A DNA stretch of 64,000 bases, taken from positions 29,264,001-29,328,000 of the forward strand of contig NW_026555341.1 of assembly GCF_029017545.1 (NCBI RefSeq), given 5' to 3'. Below, one piece after another: positions 61,001-64,000 of the stretch (position 1 is its first letter; the number at the start of each line of letters is the position of its first letter). The stretch comes from Prosopis cineraria (lineage: Eukaryota; Streptophyta; Magnoliopsida; Fabales; Fabaceae). The notes under the pieces are model-generated. The model did no database searches. It had not been told where the DNA came from and was given only the letters and a program-made list of their open reading frames with translations. The translations under genes were made by a program, and so were the position numbers.

Positions 61001-61281
61001 TGAATGAGAGGGAAGAATGGGTTACTTTCATTACTGATTCCCCAAAACCTCCACCTGAGAGAATCACATTCACATTGCCTGTCATAAATTCTGCATCCAA
61101 TGTAGCCGTGGTAGTCACCGGTGACAGCAAAGCAGAGGCTGTACGCTTGGCAATAGATGATGTTGGACCTGAAAGCCCATTGATACCGGCGAGGATGGTC
61201 CAGCCTGGGAAGGGGAAGTTGGCATGGTTTTTGGATAAGCCGGCTGCCTCAAAACTTGAAGCTTCCAACTTGTCCAAGTAG
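58096..61281 (+). CDS. PGL: 6-phosphogluconolactonase, probably cytosolic, 3 exons
   Basis: Exons 58096-58268, 58352-58487 and 60790-61281 give an uninterrupted 266-aa frame, the usual size of cytosolic plant PGL. The enzyme hydrolyses 6-phosphogluconolactone to 6-phosphogluconate, the second step of the oxidative pentose phosphate pathway. Motifs: ALSGGSLIGL at residues 47-56 (phosphate-binding loop), FWADERVV at 77-84 and GLGPDGHVASLFPNHP at 157-172, where His163 corresponds to the conserved catalytic-region His of the family. There is no transit peptide before MALSGGHKD, and the C terminus NLSK is not a peroxisomal SKL. This argues against the plastid/peroxisomal PGL3 type. The ATG is the first in frame; the frame upstream begins only with TTG. 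Intron 2 (2.3 kb) contains a MITE. Confidence 0.95.
59767..60040. mobile_element. Stowaway/mariner-like MITE in lactonase intron 2
   Basis: TA flanks both ends (59765-59766, 60041-60042). The left end CTCCTTTGCTCTTATATAAG pairs with the right, whose inverse begins CTCCCTCCAG and later reads TTCTATTTATAAGCC. The right end carries a short internal expansion (AGAGAGAGAAG). Confidence 0.6.
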
Positions 61282-62639
61282 TAGTTTGAGGAAGTCCCTT
61301 GTAGAGAGGTTTAAGTTTGTATGTAGTGAACTTGAAAAAGACAACTGTGGATCCTTGGATTCTGCCATGAAAAAGGTTAAAAAAAAAAAAAAATCTCCAT
61401 TTAGCCTTTTCTTTCTCTTTCTTTCTCCCGTTGGGGTCTTTTGGAGAAGTGTGATGATCCTTTTTTTTTTTTTTTTTTTGGGTAAGCGGCCAATAAAGTT
61501 TTTGAGAGCGTCATTGAAAGTGCCTTAGTATGGTTCTATTTTCTTATAGAGAGAGTACTGAAGTTCTGATGATGGTCTTTTTCATGTAAGCAATTCGGAA
61601 AGGCAAATCAGGTTCTATGTTTCCTTTATATCTCCCCAAGTCTCTTGTTATTTAAAATGGTTTGTTTGAAATCTTAATTTATTGTCTCTCCCTCTTGATG
61701 AAATATTAAAGTTATTATTTTTTTTAATCCCTTTTTGAGGAATATTCAGTTGTAATTTGTATTTTGTTTAGATATTCTGTGAGAACTTAATTCATTGTGG
61801 AAAAACATATAACTGAATTGATTATTAGATTATTAGGTAGAATGTCAATGAACCAATCCACTTGTGAATTGTTTAGGTATGGCTAGTCAAAAAGTTTGAA
61901 TTATAGGCAGTTCATTCATTTATTAAAAAGAGATTGATTATTATATTAATTTTTTTCAGTTAAAATCTATAAGGATCTCATTGTGAAATTTAGCTTTAAA
62001 AGGGTTTGATAAGTGAAATTATTGTTTAACAATTTAATTGTAAATTTTTAAATCAAAACATGTTTATTATATTTATTTGAACATAAATTTAATAATGAAT
62101 AGAATTTTTAACTTGCCATTTGCTACATATTAAATTAGTGAGAAAAATTCTGATACATACATTTATATTATATTTAATATTCACAAAATTTAAAACTTCA
62201 TAAATTTATATATTTTAATAAAACATATTAAAAATAATTTATAAAGACCACTCTTTTAATTGCCAATGTTGTGTTGTCTATATAGAAAAAGATGGTGGGC
62301 TAACTCTTCCATATTTTTTTTATTTATGATAATTAATTAAGTAGCATGGATAAGTAGCCTTTTCTTGGGATTGGAGCATCCAATTAAGCTTTGACGCCAT
62401 TTGTTGTTTTTTTTTTTTTTTGGCCAATTGGTAATTGTTAATATATGCACTGAATGAATGACTTTAGCCGGAATATTTGAAAATTTTTATTTATAAAATA
62501 CTATCAAAGGGACGCCAAACATAGTTTAAAAAAGAATTAAAACAATGGATGGCATTAACATCTCTAAACATTTTATCAAATTATCCTTGAGATTTTTTAT
62601 TGAAGCAATTATTATTCCTTCAATTTTTATTTTTTTAAT
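61282..62639 (+). other. Lactonase 3' UTR and AT-rich flank
   Basis: The 3' UTR probably covers the first 300-400 bp, with an A13 tract near 61379 and a T18 tract near 61461. AT-rich DNA follows. T15-GGCCAA near 62407 looks like another LINE 3' end, but its flanking repeats are weak. Confidence 0.4.
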
Positions 62640-62640
62640 G

Positions 62641-62681
62641 AACATTTAACTTTTTTGACCAAAATAAACAATTAACTTTTT
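62641..62681. mobile_element. Micro-insertion: 11 bp, 15-bp target duplication with one mismatch
   Basis: AACATTTAACTTTTT (62641-62655) and AACAATTAACTTTTT (62667-62681) flank TGACCAAAATA. Confidence 0.6.
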
Positions 62682-62774
62682 ACACACACGTATAGCTGGG
62701 GACAAAAAAGGTTTTTAGGCTTATAGGTTTAATGCTTTTTTTCCCCATCAAAACAAGTGTTTTACCAATGAACA

Positions 62775-62920
62775 CGTAGCTTAATTAGTAAGAGATTGTG
62801 CTAATTTAACTAATGATATCAAGTTTAGATACTGAATATGCAGCTATATTAAATACTCATTATAAGAGCTTTGCCACTAATATAGTTCTACCCATCTTGA
62901 CCAATGAATTTTGATATTCA
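62775..62920 (+). mobile_element. Degraded tRNA-derived SINE
   Basis: GTAGCTTAATTAGTAAGAG resembles an A box, and AAGTTTAGATACTG, at the expected distance, resembles a decayed B box. The spacer (GTGCTAATTTAACTAATGAT) resembles the SINE at 3893-3975 read on its own strand, so both may belong to one family. Confidence 0.45.
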
Positions 62921-63695
62921 AGATCATAGCTTTAATTTTGATAAAAGATAATAATTTTTAAAACAAAAGGTATCACCTTTAACTTATCCAATACTAGTGC
63001 TAGTGAAATAATTTAGTCTCATTTTTTAAACTTAAAAGTAAATCTAATTAAATTAAAGTGTGAGTGTAATCTATACATACACATATGCACAATCTTTCAG
63101 TATTATAAGACATTTTTTTGAAGTAATATGCATTTTGGGTTTTTAAATAAAGTTTTATAATTAAAACATCATATTAAATAAGTGAAAAGAATTTGTAATT
63201 TTAATGTCATTAACTAATTTATTAGGAATATGAATTAATAAAAAATACCTTAAAATTTTTCATGGAGAGAGTGTCTAATAAAATCCTGTAAGAAATTCTA
63301 TTAATAATAAATTATGAATACTTTAACTCGTTTAAAATTCTTTGTAACATTTAATTTTGTTAAACTAAAAGAGAGAATAACTTGTACTTCAAAAATAAAG
63401 AGAGGATAACTTTATTTTATGAGGAGTTTTGATGTATTTTGAAATTAAAAAGAACTGTATACACTCTTCAATAAAATCTTTAGAAAATATGTAATTTACT
63501 CAAAAAACAAATTGAATAAAAAAAATAGAATTCTTGTTAGCAAGGGGCAAGCCTTTCTATAACCCTACAAGTAAGTCTGCACTTTCTTGGATATTCCTTT
63601 ACAACTTTCCACGATTATCTTCAATCTTCCCAGGAGATCGAATCTGCTTCTCGCACATTTCTTTTAGAGTTATACTCTTCAATTTCTAATATAAT

Positions 63696-63794
63696 GATTG
63701 CATTTCGAATTTACACTCGGTAGAGGAATCACTCATTTGTTGCGTTCTTTTGATGAAAGTGAAATAGATCGACAGCAAAATGGTCAAGTTATCG
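63696..63794 (+). other. Possible exon of an unidentified gene running off the window
   Basis: The open stretch GITHLLRSFDESEIDRQQNG, preceded by an acceptor-like TTACACTCGGTAG and followed by a donor GTAAGA at 63795, reads like protein. I do not recognise it. The next exon would lie beyond a tetranucleotide/trinucleotide repeat and probably outside the window. Confidence 0.25.
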
Positions 63795-63800
63795 GTAAGA

Positions 63801-63847
63801 TTCATTCATTCATTCATTCATTCATTATTATTATTATTATTATTATT
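63801..63847. repeat. Compound microsatellite (ATTC)n-(ATT)n
   Basis: About six ATTC units are followed by about eight ATT units. Confidence 0.9.
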
Positions 63848-64000
63848 CAACAAGAGCCTGGGAAATATCAAGAACTAAGCATTTGATTTTGGTATGAACA
63901 GAGTCAGGCAACACAATATTGGCAATTAAAATATTAGCTCAAAATTGTCCGTTTCATTTTCCTTAGAATACTTTCTACAATCTTCTTCATGAATATTCAA

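Noticed and set aside
62399..62427. T15-GGCCAA near 62407 as another micro-insertion
   Set aside because: The flanks match at only about 6 of 8 bases, so it is not counted.
1..64000. CRISPR arrays, bacterial operons or organelle-DNA inserts
   Set aside because: No regularly spaced repeats, no bacterial gene organisation and no recognisable plastid or mitochondrial genes were seen.

Overview
This is about 64 kb of AT-rich nuclear DNA from a flowering plant, almost certainly a eudicot. The evidence is GT-AG introns, GC-rich first exons, plant-type Ty1-copia, L1 and RTE retroelements, and many plant MITEs. The species cannot be named from the sequence. Three genes are supported, all on the + strand. 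They are a SIK1/Hippo-type STE20 kinase (4650-31661, 18 exons), a RimP/UPF0090-like ribosome maturation factor with an organelle-type presequence (35814-38624, 5 exons), and a 6-phosphogluconolactonase (58096-61281, 3 exons, 266 aa). The kinase and RimP-like gene match the neighbouring Arabidopsis pair At1g69220-At1g69210, so this looks like conserved microsynteny. The three genes act in different processes: growth and immune kinase signalling, organellar ribosome assembly, and the oxidative pentose phosphate pathway.

Layout. 1-4.5 kb is repeats: a foldback Mutator-like MITE, a 1.5-kb Mutator-like element with a perfect 9-bp target duplication, and a SINE. 4.65-31.7 kb is the kinase gene. Two of its introns are swollen to about 8.4 kb. 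Intron 5 holds a truncated copia, a PIF-like element and a 5.4-kb copia element carrying a hAT element. Intron 10 holds an L1-type LINE, an RTE-type LINE split by a Mutator-like element, a Tourist/PIF-like MITE and a Stowaway MITE. Nearly all orientable intronic retroelements are antisense to the gene. 31.7-35.8 kb is repeats and a LINE fragment, 35.8-38.6 kb is the RimP-like gene, and 41-57 kb is gene-free AT-rich DNA full of small transposons. 57-61.3 kb is the lactonase gene with a G-box and a GA tract upstream. The rest is AT-rich flank with one doubtful exon at the end.

Two observations stand out. (1) At least a dozen insertions of only 11-21 bp, plus one longer, microsatellite-expanded case, carry a poly-A/poly-T tract with a few bases such as GTTGGCC or GTTGG. 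They are flanked by 9-17 bp direct repeats. They look like extreme 5'-truncated LINE insertions, and two longer 5'-truncated LINE copies with the same architecture lie in the window. (2) Both the kinase and the RimP-like gene have otherwise intact exons and splice sites but carry four apparent single-base deletions in total, at least three of them in homopolymer runs. This points to base-calling error, or less likely to recent gene decay. The lactonase gene has none. All calls come from reading the sequence; no database search was run.
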